From Bdellovibrionaceae bacterium UBA2339 (GTDB taxonomy: Bacteria > Bdellovibrionota > Bdellovibrionia > Bdellovibrionales > JAMPXM01), in contig DDUL01000034.1 of NCBI GenBank assembly GCA_002344785.1, forward strand, positions 1 through 14,490: DNA of 14,490 bases, written 5' to 3'. A program made the translations under genes and the position numbers. The notes under the pieces were generated by a model that was given only the letters and a program-made list of their open reading frames with translations, ran no database searches and was not told the origin of the DNA. How positions within the stretch are numbered: position 1 is the first letter of the stretch; each line of letters starts with the position of its first letter. Shown here piece after piece: positions 1-7,526 of this stretch.

Positions 1-1
1 C

Positions 2-931
2 AACGACGGATCATTACCATTTGGCGGCGGCCTCAATGCTCTTCAGGGCTCAGGTTTTGAAAGTCAGAATTCTTGCCTAGCGGGACCAGGTCCGAACTAC
101 TGCCGAGCGAAAGCATTCCCTCACAAAGTCGACGCTCATCACGCACAAGGTACCGGCATTGACGCTCGCTATCTTAGTATTGATGCCGCTTTCAGAGAAC
201 GCTTTGACCGCAGGAGCGCCGAGGGAAAGCGCGCCGCCTTCGAGAAGATGCGTAACTACATTCTTCAATTAAGAGCACTTGACGTGGATTGCCTCACAGG
301 CCCTTTAGCTGATCGACCGGAAAAGTGTGTCTACAATGGGCATCTCAAGTTTACAGGAAGAGAGTGTTTCATGAACCGAGAGGTAATCAATTTACTACGC
401 ACATCAGCCAGCGAAATTGAAGACGTTAATCCCAACTGGCTCCTCGACCCTACCGTTGGGGATGAACCGACCCGTCGCCAAAATATACCAATCCATGCAT
501 TCTATGAAAACTGCCCCAATCAAGAAGAGTTCAAATACACTGTTACCGGTAGTTCTTCGACTCACTTTGCGATCGACGATGTCATTAGGTATCAGAACGA
601 CATGCTGAGAGGATTTCGAAGACTTAGCGAATCCAACTTACGTACAATCTACTACACGAGCGACCAAGGTGGATTTGCCGTACCAGACAGTCAACACTTC
701 CACGCACGGCTCTTGATCGGAAAGGTGCTGCGATTCTTCAATCCCACAAATTTAGCCAATGCTAAACTTAACTTCGATTACCCGCTGTATCGAAACGGTA
801 CAATCGTCCAACCTTTCGATCCTTTCGGTTTGGACACATCTGGCGGTGACGGACAGTTCGTGCCAAACTCAAATGGGGTTCTGAAGGATGTGAATGGGCA
901 TGCAGACCACCTTCACTTCGAGGCAAACTGA
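2..931 (+). CDS. LAS-type zinc metallopeptidase-like protein, 5' end missing
   Basis: The reading frame is open from the first base of the window to the TGA at 929-931, giving 309 visible residues; the start lies outside. The internal ATG at 248 is not the real start, because the frame before it encodes conserved-looking sequence. Two motifs suggest the LAS metallopeptidase fold (M15/M74, as in MepA-type murein endopeptidases and D-Ala-D-Ala carboxypeptidases). One is an H-x6-D pair, H47 and D54 (codons 140-142 and 161-163), in HAQGTGID. The other is a C-terminal HLH, H303 and H305 (908-916), in HADHLHFE. In that family the first His and Asp plus the last His of HxH bind zinc. Six cysteines (C25, C34, C97, C109, C122, C171) fit an exported, disulfide-bonded protein, but the signal peptide would lie outside the window. 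The likely substrate is a peptidoglycan peptide; this is inferred from the family. The coding sequence is AT-richer than genes after 2200. The spacing between the H-x6-D and HxH motifs is large, so an inserted domain is possible. Confidence 0.6.
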   Translation, partial: NDGSLPFGGGLNALQGSGFESQNSCLAGPGPNYCRAKAFPHKVDAHHAQGTGIDARYLSIDAAFRERFDRRSAEGKRAAFEKMRNYILQLRALDVDCLTGPLADRPEKCVYNGHLKFTGRECFMNREVINLLRTSASEIEDVNPNWLLDPTVGDEPTRRQNIPIHAFYENCPNQEEFKYTVTGSSSTHFAIDDVIRYQNDMLRGFRRLSESNLRTIYYTSDQGGFAVPDSQHFHARLLIGKVLRFFNPTNLANAKLNFDYPLYRNGTIVQPFDPFGLDTSGGDGQFVPNSNGVLKDVNGHADHLHFEAN

Positions 932-932
932 C

Positions 933-1748
933 ATGAAGGCATTAACAAGCCACGGCGTTCGACTATCGATTACTTTGTTAATCTGTGTAGGGATAGGGGT
1001 TATGTATGCAGCACCCCCGACCGTCTGGGCCGCGTCGTCGACCGATGACGAATGGCCCCCAGAAGCGAAGGCGATGGTGGTCACCTTCCCGACTCGTCAG
1101 TTTTATATCCACGCTCCTTCGCACAAACTTCGTTTGGTTGATGTTGAAAGAAGCTTACGCAAGAACGCTTCCGGATTGCCACTTCTGCTGAAGTACTTTG
1201 ATGGATCAAAGGCAAAGCTCGATACATCGGCTGCGCGTACCAATCCCGACCCCGAATCAGTTTACAAGGGCGCCGGAATTAAGTATTTGGGGCAAGCCAC
1301 TTTCGGCAATAAACTCAAAGGACACAATTGTAGCGTCGCTGCCACCCAGCCTGATGAAAACGGATTTGTGCAGTATCAGATGGTTCAGTGTGATGCGGCC
1401 TATGGAAATGAGTATTTCGAGATTGAAGGTATGAAGTTTAGCGCTCTTTTCACCAAACCCGAAAACGTACCCTATGATCCATCGATCGATGCTACATTCT
1501 GCGACGAGGAGCCAACTATCCAACGCAAGAATCCGACGATATACATTGAGGATTACCTCACGACATCGGAAGTTAGATTGATTGAACCCTATACTTTGAA
1601 AGACGGAACAGTGATCAGCGAAGGTAGACTACAGTGTCGGCCTGATCAGTTGAATCCCGATGGAGTCGTGAAATGCTCCCGTGTCGGTTGGGATGTTTGT
1701 GATGCAAGACCATTCTTTGGCGACCGACCAAAATCTACGACGAAGTGA
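933..1748 (+). CDS. Exported six-cysteine protein of unknown function
   Basis: I do not recognise a family. The frame opens at 894, but the ATG at 933 is the better start: GAGG at 920-923 lies nine bases upstream, and translation from there begins with a textbook signal peptide. It has a basic N-region (MKALTSHGVR), a hydrophobic core at about residues 11-26 and a VWA cleavage site after residue 33. The mature protein is about 238 residues with exactly six cysteines (C133, C153, C190, C235, C248, C256), consistent with three disulfides and a periplasmic or extracellular location. The cysteine inside the signal (LLICVG) is not a lipobox, because the preceding residue is Ile. The gene begins one base after the stop of the upstream metallopeptidase-like gene, so the two are almost certainly co-transcribed and may be translationally coupled. 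A functional link, such as inhibitor, immunity or accessory protein for the peptidase, is only inference. GC is clearly lower than in genes from 2200 onward. Confidence 0.72.
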   Translation: MKALTSHGVRLSITLLICVGIGVMYAAPPTVWAASSTDDEWPPEAKAMVVTFPTRQFYIHAPSHKLRLVDVERSLRKNASGLPLLLKYFDGSKAKLDTSAARTNPDPESVYKGAGIKYLGQATFGNKLKGHNCSVAATQPDENGFVQYQMVQCDAAYGNEYFEIEGMKFSALFTKPENVPYDPSIDATFCDEEPTIQRKNPTIYIEDYLTTSEVRLIEPYTLKDGTVISEGRLQCRPDQLNPDGVVKCSRVGWDVCDARPFFGDRPKSTTK

Positions 1749-1885
1749 TCAAAGCGTGTTAGGCGTAGAAGTTTAAACCGGATCCGACGCTCACCCAGTA
1801 AGATCGAACTTGAAACCGTCTTGGGCGAGCGAGGTCCGCGACCCTTCATTTGCTCATTGCTGAGAATCATGCCTCTTTGCGAGGA

Positions 1886-1939
1886 TCGACTTTGATCATC
1901 GACAAAAAGCGATTGGGTCTCTCCAAGACTCAAAGTCGA
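1886..1939. repeat. Inverted repeat, 10-base arms, in intergenic region
   Basis: TCGACTTTGA (1886-1895) and its exact reverse complement TCAAAGTCGA (1930-1939) flank a 34-base spacer. The pairing can be extended outward by a few bases across a two-base bulge. There is no T-run after either arm, so it is not a classic terminator. It could be the stem of a structured transcript, a pair of protein-binding half sites or chance. Confidence 0.4.
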
Positions 1940-2166
1940 GATCCACATTGTCTCACAAAGCATCGACGGATCATGTGCGTGAACACTTTCGCCCAACGCC
2001 TCAATCTGAAACACTTCAATGTTCGAGCTTGAGTCACCCCAACCGCACCGCCCGTGAATGCATCGCTTTGAGAAGCACACAGCAGCGATCATCAATGTGT
2101 CGCGAAGCCTGCCTCAAGATTCGATGAAGTTCGCATGGGCCTCTACACCGGGCTTCACATTTTCTC

Positions 2167-2194
2167 GATAATGTTAAGGAATGCCTGCGAGGAG
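2167..2194 (+). promoter_or_regulatory. Possible -10 box and strong SD for the response regulator
   Basis: GATAAT at 2167-2172 matches the sigma-70 -10 consensus at five of six bases; no good -35 lies 16-18 bases upstream. GAGGAG at 2189-2194 is a strong SD five bases before the ATG at 2200 and fixes that start. The SD is solid; the promoter call is weak. Confidence 0.35.
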
Positions 2195-2199
2195 TCGGG

Positions 2200-2898
2200 A
2201 TGTCTGCAGCACGTCAGTTGAAACCTCAATCAGCTTCGTCTGTGTCGGCGCTGGATGCGGCGGCCGACGCCAGCTTATCGAAGTCACTGGTGTATTTCGT
2301 CGATGACGAGCCGGCGCTTCGCGAAGTCTTCCGCGCGCGCTTTCATGATCAGTTTCAGATCAAGACTTTTGCCTCGGGCTTTGAACTGGTGAGCCAGCTC
2401 AGCAGTGGCCAGCTTCCGCGGCCCGAACTGATCATCACGGATCTGCGCATGCCGGGCATGGATGGCGTGCAAATGCTCGCGGCGCTACAAGCGCTCGGTC
2501 ATGAAGTGCCGGCTATATTGCTATCCGGAAATTTGGATAAGGACTCGGCGATCGCGGCTAACAATCGCGGCTTTTTGCGCTTGATCGAAAAGCCGTTTGA
2601 GCCCAGTCATGTTGAAGCTTGCGTGATCGAACTTCTGCAAGAGTCAAAAGTGCGCCGAATTCGTCATGAAATTCGCTTGCAGGTGAAACGTCTCACGGAA
2701 ATTTATCAGGCCATGCGACTGATCTTGGAAGATCGAATTCCGAACTTTCAAGAAATTCTCGATGAGACCTTGATGGAATCAAATGGCGAACACGCGACAA
2801 AGAGTTTTGAAGGCGTGATTCATGACATCGAATCAAGATTGGATGAGCTAATCAAACTTGAGCAGAGAACGGAAAGTTTGCGCAAGTCCCGCCACTAA
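2200..2898 (+). CDS. Response regulator, receiver domain with helical C-terminal tail
   Basis: This is a two-component receiver protein of 232 residues. The receiver domain spans about residues 29-148 with every signature residue: acidic pair D35-D36 (VDDE), phosphoacceptor D81 in TDLRMPGMDG, switch residue S109 (LLSG) and K131 in EKPF. Residues 1-28 are a low-complexity Ala/Ser-rich leader. Residues about 148-232 are charged and predicted helical, with a heptad-like look at 155-190 and again at 205-228, and match no output domain I know: no helix-turn-helix, HD-GYP, GGDEF or kinase motif. The protein may therefore act by protein-protein contact or dimerisation, as orphan receivers do. No histidine kinase is encoded nearby, so its partner is elsewhere. 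The start is supported by GAGGAG five bases upstream. The gene converges on the helicase gene with about 44 bases between the stops and no clear terminator. Confidence 0.93.
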   Translation: MSAARQLKPQSASSVSALDAAADASLSKSLVYFVDDEPALREVFRARFHDQFQIKTFASGFELVSQLSSGQLPRPELIITDLRMPGMDGVQMLAALQALGHEVPAILLSGNLDKDSAIAANNRGFLRLIEKPFEPSHVEACVIELLQESKVRRIRHEIRLQVKRLTEIYQAMRLILEDRIPNFQEILDETLMESNGEHATKSFEGVIHDIESRLDELIKLEQRTESLRKSRH

Positions 2899-2942
2899 CT
2901 GGTCCTCTAAGCAAGATGCCGACGCGTGCACGAACCAAGGCG

Positions 2943-5555
2943 TTAGCTATCGCCCACGGTGCTGGCGCGCAAACTCCCTGCGATTTCGCCGGCCTCATCC
3001 AAGATCTTGATTTCGAAGGCCCAGTCCGTGAGGTGCTCCCCAAAATGAATCTCAAAAAGATGCGGCGCTCGGGCGCGTAGGTCCGTGACGATGCCGCTGA
3101 CACCGGACGACTTCCAAAGCTCCCTCACTTCACGAAGCTCTTCGATGGTCCATTGTGTCGGCGATTTCTTGATCGACCCCAATTCGATCCACTGAAAACC
3201 TCCCGACTCCACCCAGTCCGCAAACACTTGTAACGCCTCTTCGTCTTGGGCCGTCGACCAGGCTTGTACGAATCGAAGCGCTTCAGATTTCCAAATTCGC
3301 GTGAGTTCCTGACGACGCAACTTGCTTTGCTCGGCAGCCTCGCGCTGAGCCTGACCTCGTGCCGCCATTGCATCTGCGGCTTCGTGCTCTGTGACCGTCG
3401 CAGAATTCGGCTTTGAGCGAAGGCCCTCAGCTTGCTCGCGAAGCTTCCCCCACTCTTCGAGCAAGGATGAATCGATGGATCTCAGCGTGAGGGCCAAGGC
3501 CGTTTCCAATTCGCGCAGCTCATCCGTTTTCGCCGTGTCGGGAACCGTCTGAGCCAAGACTTTGTAGACCTCGTTGAGTGCTCGCAGCAGCAGGCCTTCG
3601 GCTCGCTGCAAATCGTATTCGCGAATGTAGTCGTGAAAGCCCATGCCCTTTTCAAACATCTCGCGCACAATACTCTTTGGCCGAATGTTCTCAGTTCCCA
3701 CCCAAGGATGCTGATCGGACCAGGCATTGAAATGCTCGTAGATGAAATCCCGAAGTGGCTTCGGGTACTCCACTTCGTCGAGACGCGCTTGGCGCTCGTC
3801 AAAGTCCACACCCTCGGCTTTTAGCTCGCGATAAAGCGCGTCGCGCGCGCGATCCGCCTGGCGGCGCAGAATCACGTCGGGGTTCTCACAAATTGACTCA
3901 CACAAGGTGATCACATCCAGTGCGTAAGTTGGCGAGGTCTGATCCAATTCGTCCAAGGCATCGATCAGCCAAAGCGAAAGGCTTTGGTGCAATGAAAAGT
4001 CGATTTGCAGCTTCCAGTTTTCATGCAACTTATAGCGGCGCTCACCCGTCGTCGCGTCGCGAGCCACATCGATCAACTTTCTCTCCACTAAAGATCTGAA
4101 TAGCTCAAAGCCTCGCTTGCGGTGCTTTCGCTTGGCGTGATCCGACTCATGCGATCGCCGAATCAGCGACCTGAGGGCTCGACATCCATCTTCATGCTCG
4201 CGCGTCAACACACTCAACACCAAGGCATGGTCCACGCGAAATCGCGACGGCAGAGGCTCAGGCTTGGCCGATTGCAGTCTTTTGAAACTGTCTTCGGTCC
4301 ACATCACAAAGCCTTTTTCCGGCGGCTTGGCGCGCACCAACTTTTTGGCTTTCTTTGGATCCAAGGCCGCCTTACGGTCTTGGCGCAAATTCTCCACCAC
4401 ATGCTCAGGTGCTTGGGCGACCACAAAGCCCCGCGTATCAAATCCGCGTCGACCCGCGCGTCCGGCGATTTGATGAAAATCCCGCGCACTCAAGATCGCC
4501 GTCTTCTCACCATCGTACTTGCAAAGTTTAGTGAACAGCACAGTGCGAATCGGCACGTTCACGCCGACACCGAGTGTGTCCGTACCGCTGATGACTTTCA
4601 AAAGGCCTTCTTGCGCCATGGACTCGACCAGAATTCGATAGCGAGGCAAAAGACCTGCGTGATGAACACCCACACCGTGCTTGAGGAATCTCTGCAAGTC
4701 TCGACCAAACGGCGAGCGAAATTTCTCGCCGCGCAAGCGCTCTTGAATCAATTGCTTTTGTTCTTTGCTGAGCAAATCAACGCTCATCAAGCTTTGCGCT
4801 TCTTCAATGGCCGCCGCTTGTGTGAAGTTCACTAAGTAAATCGGCGCGCGATCTCGAGACAGAAGGTCCTGAAGGCTCTCATGCAAATGCGTTTCACCGC
4901 GATACTCAAACTCAAGCTCGACCGGGCGAACGTCTCCCACCACGACGCGCGTGGGTTTCGAATTTAGTTCCGTAAGCCGTTTCCCAAAGCCGTCCAAATC
5001 GCCAAGTGTCGCCGACATCAATAAAAACCGCGTTTGCGAAAGCTCAAGAAGCGGCAACTGCCAAGCCACGCCGCGCTCGCGATCCGCGTAGTAATGGAAT
5101 TCGTCCATCACCACATCATCCACGCGTGCTCGTGCACCCTCCGTCAGCGCCATGTTCGCCAAGATCTCGGCTGTACAACAAAGAATCGGCGCATCCCGAT
5201 TGACGCTGCCGTCACCCGTCATCAGCCCCACGTTCTCGGCACCAAAGAGTCGGCAAAGCGACAGAAACTTTTCATTCACCAGCGCTTTGATCGGACAAGT
5301 GTACACACTTCGACGACCCCAACTCATCGAGTGAAATACCAAAGCTTCAGCGACCAATGACTTTCCAGAGCCCGTCGGAGTGTTCAGAATGACGTTGTCG
5401 CCGGCAAACAGTGCCAGCAGGCTCTCTTCCTGCGCCGGATAAAGTGTCAGACCTCTGGACTCGCACTCTTCCAAAAAGCGCGTCAGGATCACATCGACCG
5501 CATCGCCCGAAGACAATTCGTGAAATTGTGGCAAACGCCGAAGCAAAGACGCCAT
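2943..5555 (-). CDS. DEAD/DEAH-box helicase, Ski2-like, DUF3516-type
   Basis: This is an ATP-dependent superfamily 2 helicase of 870 residues, probably acting on RNA in the cytoplasm. The motifs are in order: Q-motif-like YPAQEESL (39-46), Walker A TPTGSGKS (59-66), motif Ia PIKALVNEK (88-96), TGDGSVN (113-119), Ib TAEIL (128-132), DEFH (151-154) and SAT (181-183). The C-terminal helicase lobe follows: GVHHAGLLP (296-304), SGTDTLGVGVNVP (323-335) and QIAGRAGRRGFD (362-373). The VHHAGLLP and AGRAGRRG forms are typical of the Ski2/Mtr4 group and of bacterial DUF3516 helicases. The remaining residues, about 400-870, are a long, mostly helical, charged extension matching the DUF3516 region in length. 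The exact substrate is unknown; RNA turnover or ribosome-related work is inferred from relatives. The start ATG at 5555 lacks a clear SD sequence. The gene is monocistronic, convergent with the response regulator and divergent from the carbonic anhydrase. Confidence 0.95.
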   Translation of the reverse strand: MASLLRRLPQFHELSSGDAVDVILTRFLEECESRGLTLYPAQEESLLALFAGDNVILNTPTGSGKSLVAEALVFHSMSWGRRSVYTCPIKALVNEKFLSLCRLFGAENVGLMTGDGSVNRDAPILCCTAEILANMALTEGARARVDDVVMDEFHYYADRERGVAWQLPLLELSQTRFLLMSATLGDLDGFGKRLTELNSKPTRVVVGDVRPVELEFEYRGETHLHESLQDLLSRDRAPIYLVNFTQAAAIEEAQSLMSVDLLSKEQKQLIQERLRGEKFRSPFGRDLQRFLKHGVGVHHAGLLPRYRILVESMAQEGLLKVISGTDTLGVGVNVPIRTVLFTKLCKYDGEKTAILSARDFHQIAGRAGRRGFDTRGFVVAQAPEHVVENLRQDRKAALDPKKAKKLVRAKPPEKGFVMWTEDSFKRLQSAKPEPLPSRFRVDHALVLSVLTREHEDGCRALRSLIRRSHESDHAKRKHRKRGFELFRSLVERKLIDVARDATTGERRYKLHENWKLQIDFSLHQSLSLWLIDALDELDQTSPTYALDVITLCESICENPDVILRRQADRARDALYRELKAEGVDFDERQARLDEVEYPKPLRDFIYEHFNAWSDQHPWVGTENIRPKSIVREMFEKGMGFHDYIREYDLQRAEGLLLRALNEVYKVLAQTVPDTAKTDELRELETALALTLRSIDSSLLEEWGKLREQAEGLRSKPNSATVTEHEAADAMAARGQAQREAAEQSKLRRQELTRIWKSEALRFVQAWSTAQDEEALQVFADWVESGGFQWIELGSIKKSPTQWTIEELREVRELWKSSGVSGIVTDLRARAPHLFEIHFGEHLTDWAFEIKILDEAGEIAGSLRASTVGDS

Positions 5556-5767
5556 AGCCCGAGTCTGCTACGCTCGCTTGCGCTTTGCACGGCCAAGCTT
5601 TCAATTTCGCCGTCGATAGCCGATCGCGTGCCACCAAACTCGCTCAAACAGACGCTCGAGGCCCCAGGGCGCGCCGAGAAATAAGCACATGGCCCCACCT
5701 TCACGCACCGGGCTCGCTGTTTCTGCGATTGAAATTTAGCCCTATCTATGATGGATTTGCCCGCAAT
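5556..5767. promoter_or_regulatory. Divergent promoter region, helicase and carbonic anhydrase
   Basis: These 212 bases separate two divergent starts and must hold both promoters. On the plus strand, TTGAAA (5729-5734) and TATGAT (5747-5752) resemble -35 and -10 boxes, but only 12 bases separate them, so they do not form one normal promoter. TATGAT alone would give an almost leaderless carbonic anhydrase transcript. I could not identify the helicase promoter. Confidence 0.3.
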
Positions 5768-6418
5768 ATGAACAAAGCTCTGGTTCGTCTGATGATCGGC
5801 TTTCGCCGTTTCAAGGACAAATACTTTCAGCACGATGATCCTGAGAACTCGCTCTATCAGCGATTGGCCACGTCGGGACAAACGCCCAAGACCTTATTGA
5901 TCGGCTGTAGCGACTCACGTGTTGATCCTGCGATCCTCACCGGCGCTTCGCCTGGCGAACTCTTTGTGGTTCGAAACGTGGCCAATCTCGTGCCGCCTTG
6001 TGAACCTTCGGCGGTTGGCTTTCACGGTACGAGCTCAGCTCTCGAGTTCGCCGTCAATAATCTCAAAGTCGAAAACATCATCATTCTCGGCCACCGCCAG
6101 TGCGGCGGCATCCGCGCGTTGATGACTCAGGATCCGAATCAACCACCAAGCTTCGTTACGAATTGGATGAGCATTGCCGCCGAGGCTCGAACCCGCGTCG
6201 AGAAGCAACATCCGGGCGCCGACGAAGAGACACGAGTTCGCTTGGGTGAAATGGAGTCCATCAAGGTTTCGCTCAAGAACTTGCGAAGCTTCCCCTTTGT
6301 CGAGGCGGCCATCCAAGCCCGAGGTCTCAACCTCATCGGTGTCTACTTTGATTTGGAGCAAGGCCGACTCTGGGAATTTGACGAAGCCGGCGATCGATTC
6401 CGCCAACTTGATATTTAG
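5768..6418 (+). CDS. Beta-class carbonic anhydrase
   Basis: This zinc enzyme interconverts CO2 and bicarbonate in the cytoplasm. From the ATG at 5768 the protein is 216 residues, the normal size for the class. The zinc site is complete: C47 and the Asp-Arg dyad D49/R51 in GCSDSR, then H109 and C112 in GHRQCGG. The frame is open back to 5585, but that 61-residue extension is Arg/Pro-rich without family resemblance and is rejected. The SD sequence is weak at 5768; a second in-frame ATG at 5792 (MIGFRRFKD) is possible and would still leave the whole conserved domain. The tail (residues about 165-216) carries the usual GVYFDLEQGRLW strand. The gene is monocistronic and ends inside a hairpin terminator. 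No transporter fusion or CynS-like neighbour is present, so the role is most likely general bicarbonate supply or pH balance. Confidence 0.95.
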   Translation: MNKALVRLMIGFRRFKDKYFQHDDPENSLYQRLATSGQTPKTLLIGCSDSRVDPAILTGASPGELFVVRNVANLVPPCEPSAVGFHGTSSALEFAVNNLKVENIIILGHRQCGGIRALMTQDPNQPPSFVTNWMSIAAEARTRVEKQHPGADEETRVRLGEMESIKVSLKNLRSFPFVEAAIQARGLNLIGVYFDLEQGRLWEFDEAGDRFRQLDI

Positions 6419-6441
6419 GCCGGCCCTTAGATCGGCCTTTT
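6417..6441 (+). terminator. Rho-independent terminator after carbonic anhydrase
   Basis: AGGCCG (6417-6422) pairs with CGGCCT (6433-6438) around a 10-base loop, and the stem runs into TTTT at 6438-6441. The left arm overlaps the TAG stop codon (6416-6418). The short T-run makes it a modest terminator. Reading in the opposite direction there is no T-run, so it probably does not serve the convergent phosphatase gene. Confidence 0.6.
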
Positions 6442-6450
6442 GATCGGCTC

Positions 6451-7497
6451 TTACGCCGGACGATCAATCCACTGACCATTGCCGTTGGTCACTTTAAGCA
6501 GCTTCACGCCGTACACCACAAGGCTATCGCGCGTTTCGACGCGAACAATCTGGCCGATGAACTCGACACGTGTTTGCGGATCCGTGCCGATGATACCATC
6601 GATGATGTCTTGCATGCTGAACCAGCTGCCCTTACTCCCGGGCATTTCGCGCAAGAGCAAACCGAACTGATTGTAGTTCAAAGTCTCAAAGGCTTGGCGT
6701 GCGCCGCCGCGAAGTCCCGCTGTCACCGGCATGCGGCCATTGAAACGAACCGCGATACGATTGCGATTGTCCTTCGGATAGATCAACTCGCTCTGTGCCG
6801 ACTGCGGCTGGCGCGCCACTGAAATGATTTTGCCGTTGTTGCAGTCATACGCGGAAAGCGAACCACCAAACACACAGGCCGAATCAATATTGACTCGATT
6901 CGGATGAATCTCGGCGCGCTTGACGGGCGTGTGCCCATGCACGACGAGCTTTCCCCAATCTTCAGTCGATGTGAGAAAGGGCCCGCGAGTCCACAAACAC
7001 ACTTCGCGATCAGCGACCGGATCCAAGGCATTGAGGGGCTTCTTGAGAGGAACTCCCGCGTGAACGAAGAAGTGACTTTGGGTTTCGTGGAAAATTTTGA
7101 GCGAATTCAAAAATTCAACATGTGTTTGCGGCAACGAAAATGAACCTGTTCCGTCGTCGTAATTGGCAAGAGTTGCCGCGCCACCGTTTAAGATGAAAAG
7201 TCCGGCGCCTGTGGACTCGGGATGCTCCAAAAAGTCGATGAACATGGATTCGTGATTGCCCATGAGAGCGATCACTTCACAACGTGAGCGAAGTTCGATG
7301 ACCTGCTCGATCACCGCGCGGGAATTGGCACCGCGATCCACATAATCACCCAAGAACACCACGAGCGTGTCGCGATCAATTTCAAGCTTAGAGATCAGTC
7401 GAGTCAGTTCCGAGGCGCAGCCATGCACATCGCCAATGGCATAAACTCGCCGCTCCTCAGGAAACCGCTTTGATCCGCCAAAAATTTTCGAAAGCAT
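6451..7497 (-). CDS. PPP-family phosphatase fused to a PilZ-like domain
   Basis: This is a 348-residue, two-part protein. The N-terminal part (about 14-230) is a metal-dependent phosphatase of the PPP family (serine/threonine phosphatase or diadenosine-tetraphosphatase type), with GDVHG (22-26), GDYVDRG (50-56), GNHE (80-83), HAGVP (146-150) and HGHT (187-190). These supply the two-metal site and the catalytic His. The C-terminal part (about 243-336) resembles PilZ, the cyclic-di-GMP receptor fold. It has an RxxxR motif (R247-IAV-R251), then NYNQFG at 274-279, close to the [DN]xSxxG motif but with Asn in place of Ser. It ends with a strand pattern GQIVRVETRDSLVVYGVKLL (315-334) like the PilZ barrel. 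Whether it still binds cyclic-di-GMP is uncertain. The start ATG at 7497 has GGTGA a few bases upstream, preceded by a hairpin. The gene follows the membrane protein gene by 113 bases on the same strand and may be co-transcribed with it. Confidence 0.9.
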   Translation of the reverse strand: MLSKIFGGSKRFPEERRVYAIGDVHGCASELTRLISKLEIDRDTLVVFLGDYVDRGANSRAVIEQVIELRSRCEVIALMGNHESMFIDFLEHPESTGAGLFILNGGAATLANYDDGTGSFSLPQTHVEFLNSLKIFHETQSHFFVHAGVPLKKPLNALDPVADREVCLWTRGPFLTSTEDWGKLVVHGHTPVKRAEIHPNRVNIDSACVFGGSLSAYDCNNGKIISVARQPQSAQSELIYPKDNRNRIAVRFNGRMPVTAGLRGGARQAFETLNYNQFGLLLREMPGSKGSWFSMQDIIDGIIGTDPQTRVEFIGQIVRVETRDSLVVYGVKLLKVTNGNGQWIDRPA

Positions 7498-7500
7498 CTA

Positions 7501-7526
7501 TCACCAGCTTAGCGAAAACGCCAAGC
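7501..7526 (-). promoter_or_regulatory. Hairpin directly upstream of the phosphatase SD
   Basis: On the minus strand GCTTGGCG and CGCTAAGC form an eight-pair stem with one G-U pair and a TTTT loop (plus-strand 7507-7526). The SD GGTGA follows within a few bases (7501-7505). There is no T-run after it, so it is not a terminator for the upstream membrane-protein gene. It could protect or expose the ribosome binding site. Confidence 0.35.

Larger units (their letters stand above)
1749..2199. other. Intergenic stretch of about 450 bases, no convincing gene
   Basis: No frame on either strand has both a good start site and family resemblance. The longest open frame runs on the minus strand from about 2092 down to 1646 and would overlap the 3' end of the exported-protein gene by about 100 bases. 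Its translation is not absurd, but it lacks a nearby SD sequence and I recognise nothing in it, so it may be chance or a decayed gene. A plus-strand frame at 1850-2032 (60 codons) is equally unsupported. The stretch contains a 10-base perfect inverted repeat at 1886-1939 and the promoter region of the response regulator at its right end. It also marks the change from the AT-richer first 1.75 kb to the GC-richer remainder. Confidence 0.5.

Noticed and set aside
933..1748. Lipoprotein signal in the exported protein
   Set aside because: The cysteine in LLICVG follows Ile, not Gly/Ala/Ser, so the lipobox rule is not met; a normal VWA cleavage site lies further on.
1850..2032. 60-codon plus-strand frame in the intergenic stretch
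   Set aside because: No SD sequence, no recognisable similarity, and length within chance expectation.
2895..2946. Possible shared terminator between the response regulator and the helicase
   Set aside because: CTAAC/GTTAG plus TGGT/ACCA can pair, but a four-base bulge, a 30-base loop and the lack of T-runs make it unconvincing; the end arms are largely the two stop codons.
4122..4835. Open frame of 237 codons on the plus strand inside the helicase gene
   Set aside because: It lies antisense to a helicase with intact motifs. Its translation is Arg/His/Gln-rich, as shadow frames are, and it has no family resemblance.
5585..5767. In-frame 61-residue N-terminal extension of the carbonic anhydrase
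   Set aside because: It is Arg/Pro-rich, has no family resemblance and no SD, and the conserved enzyme is already of normal length from 5768.
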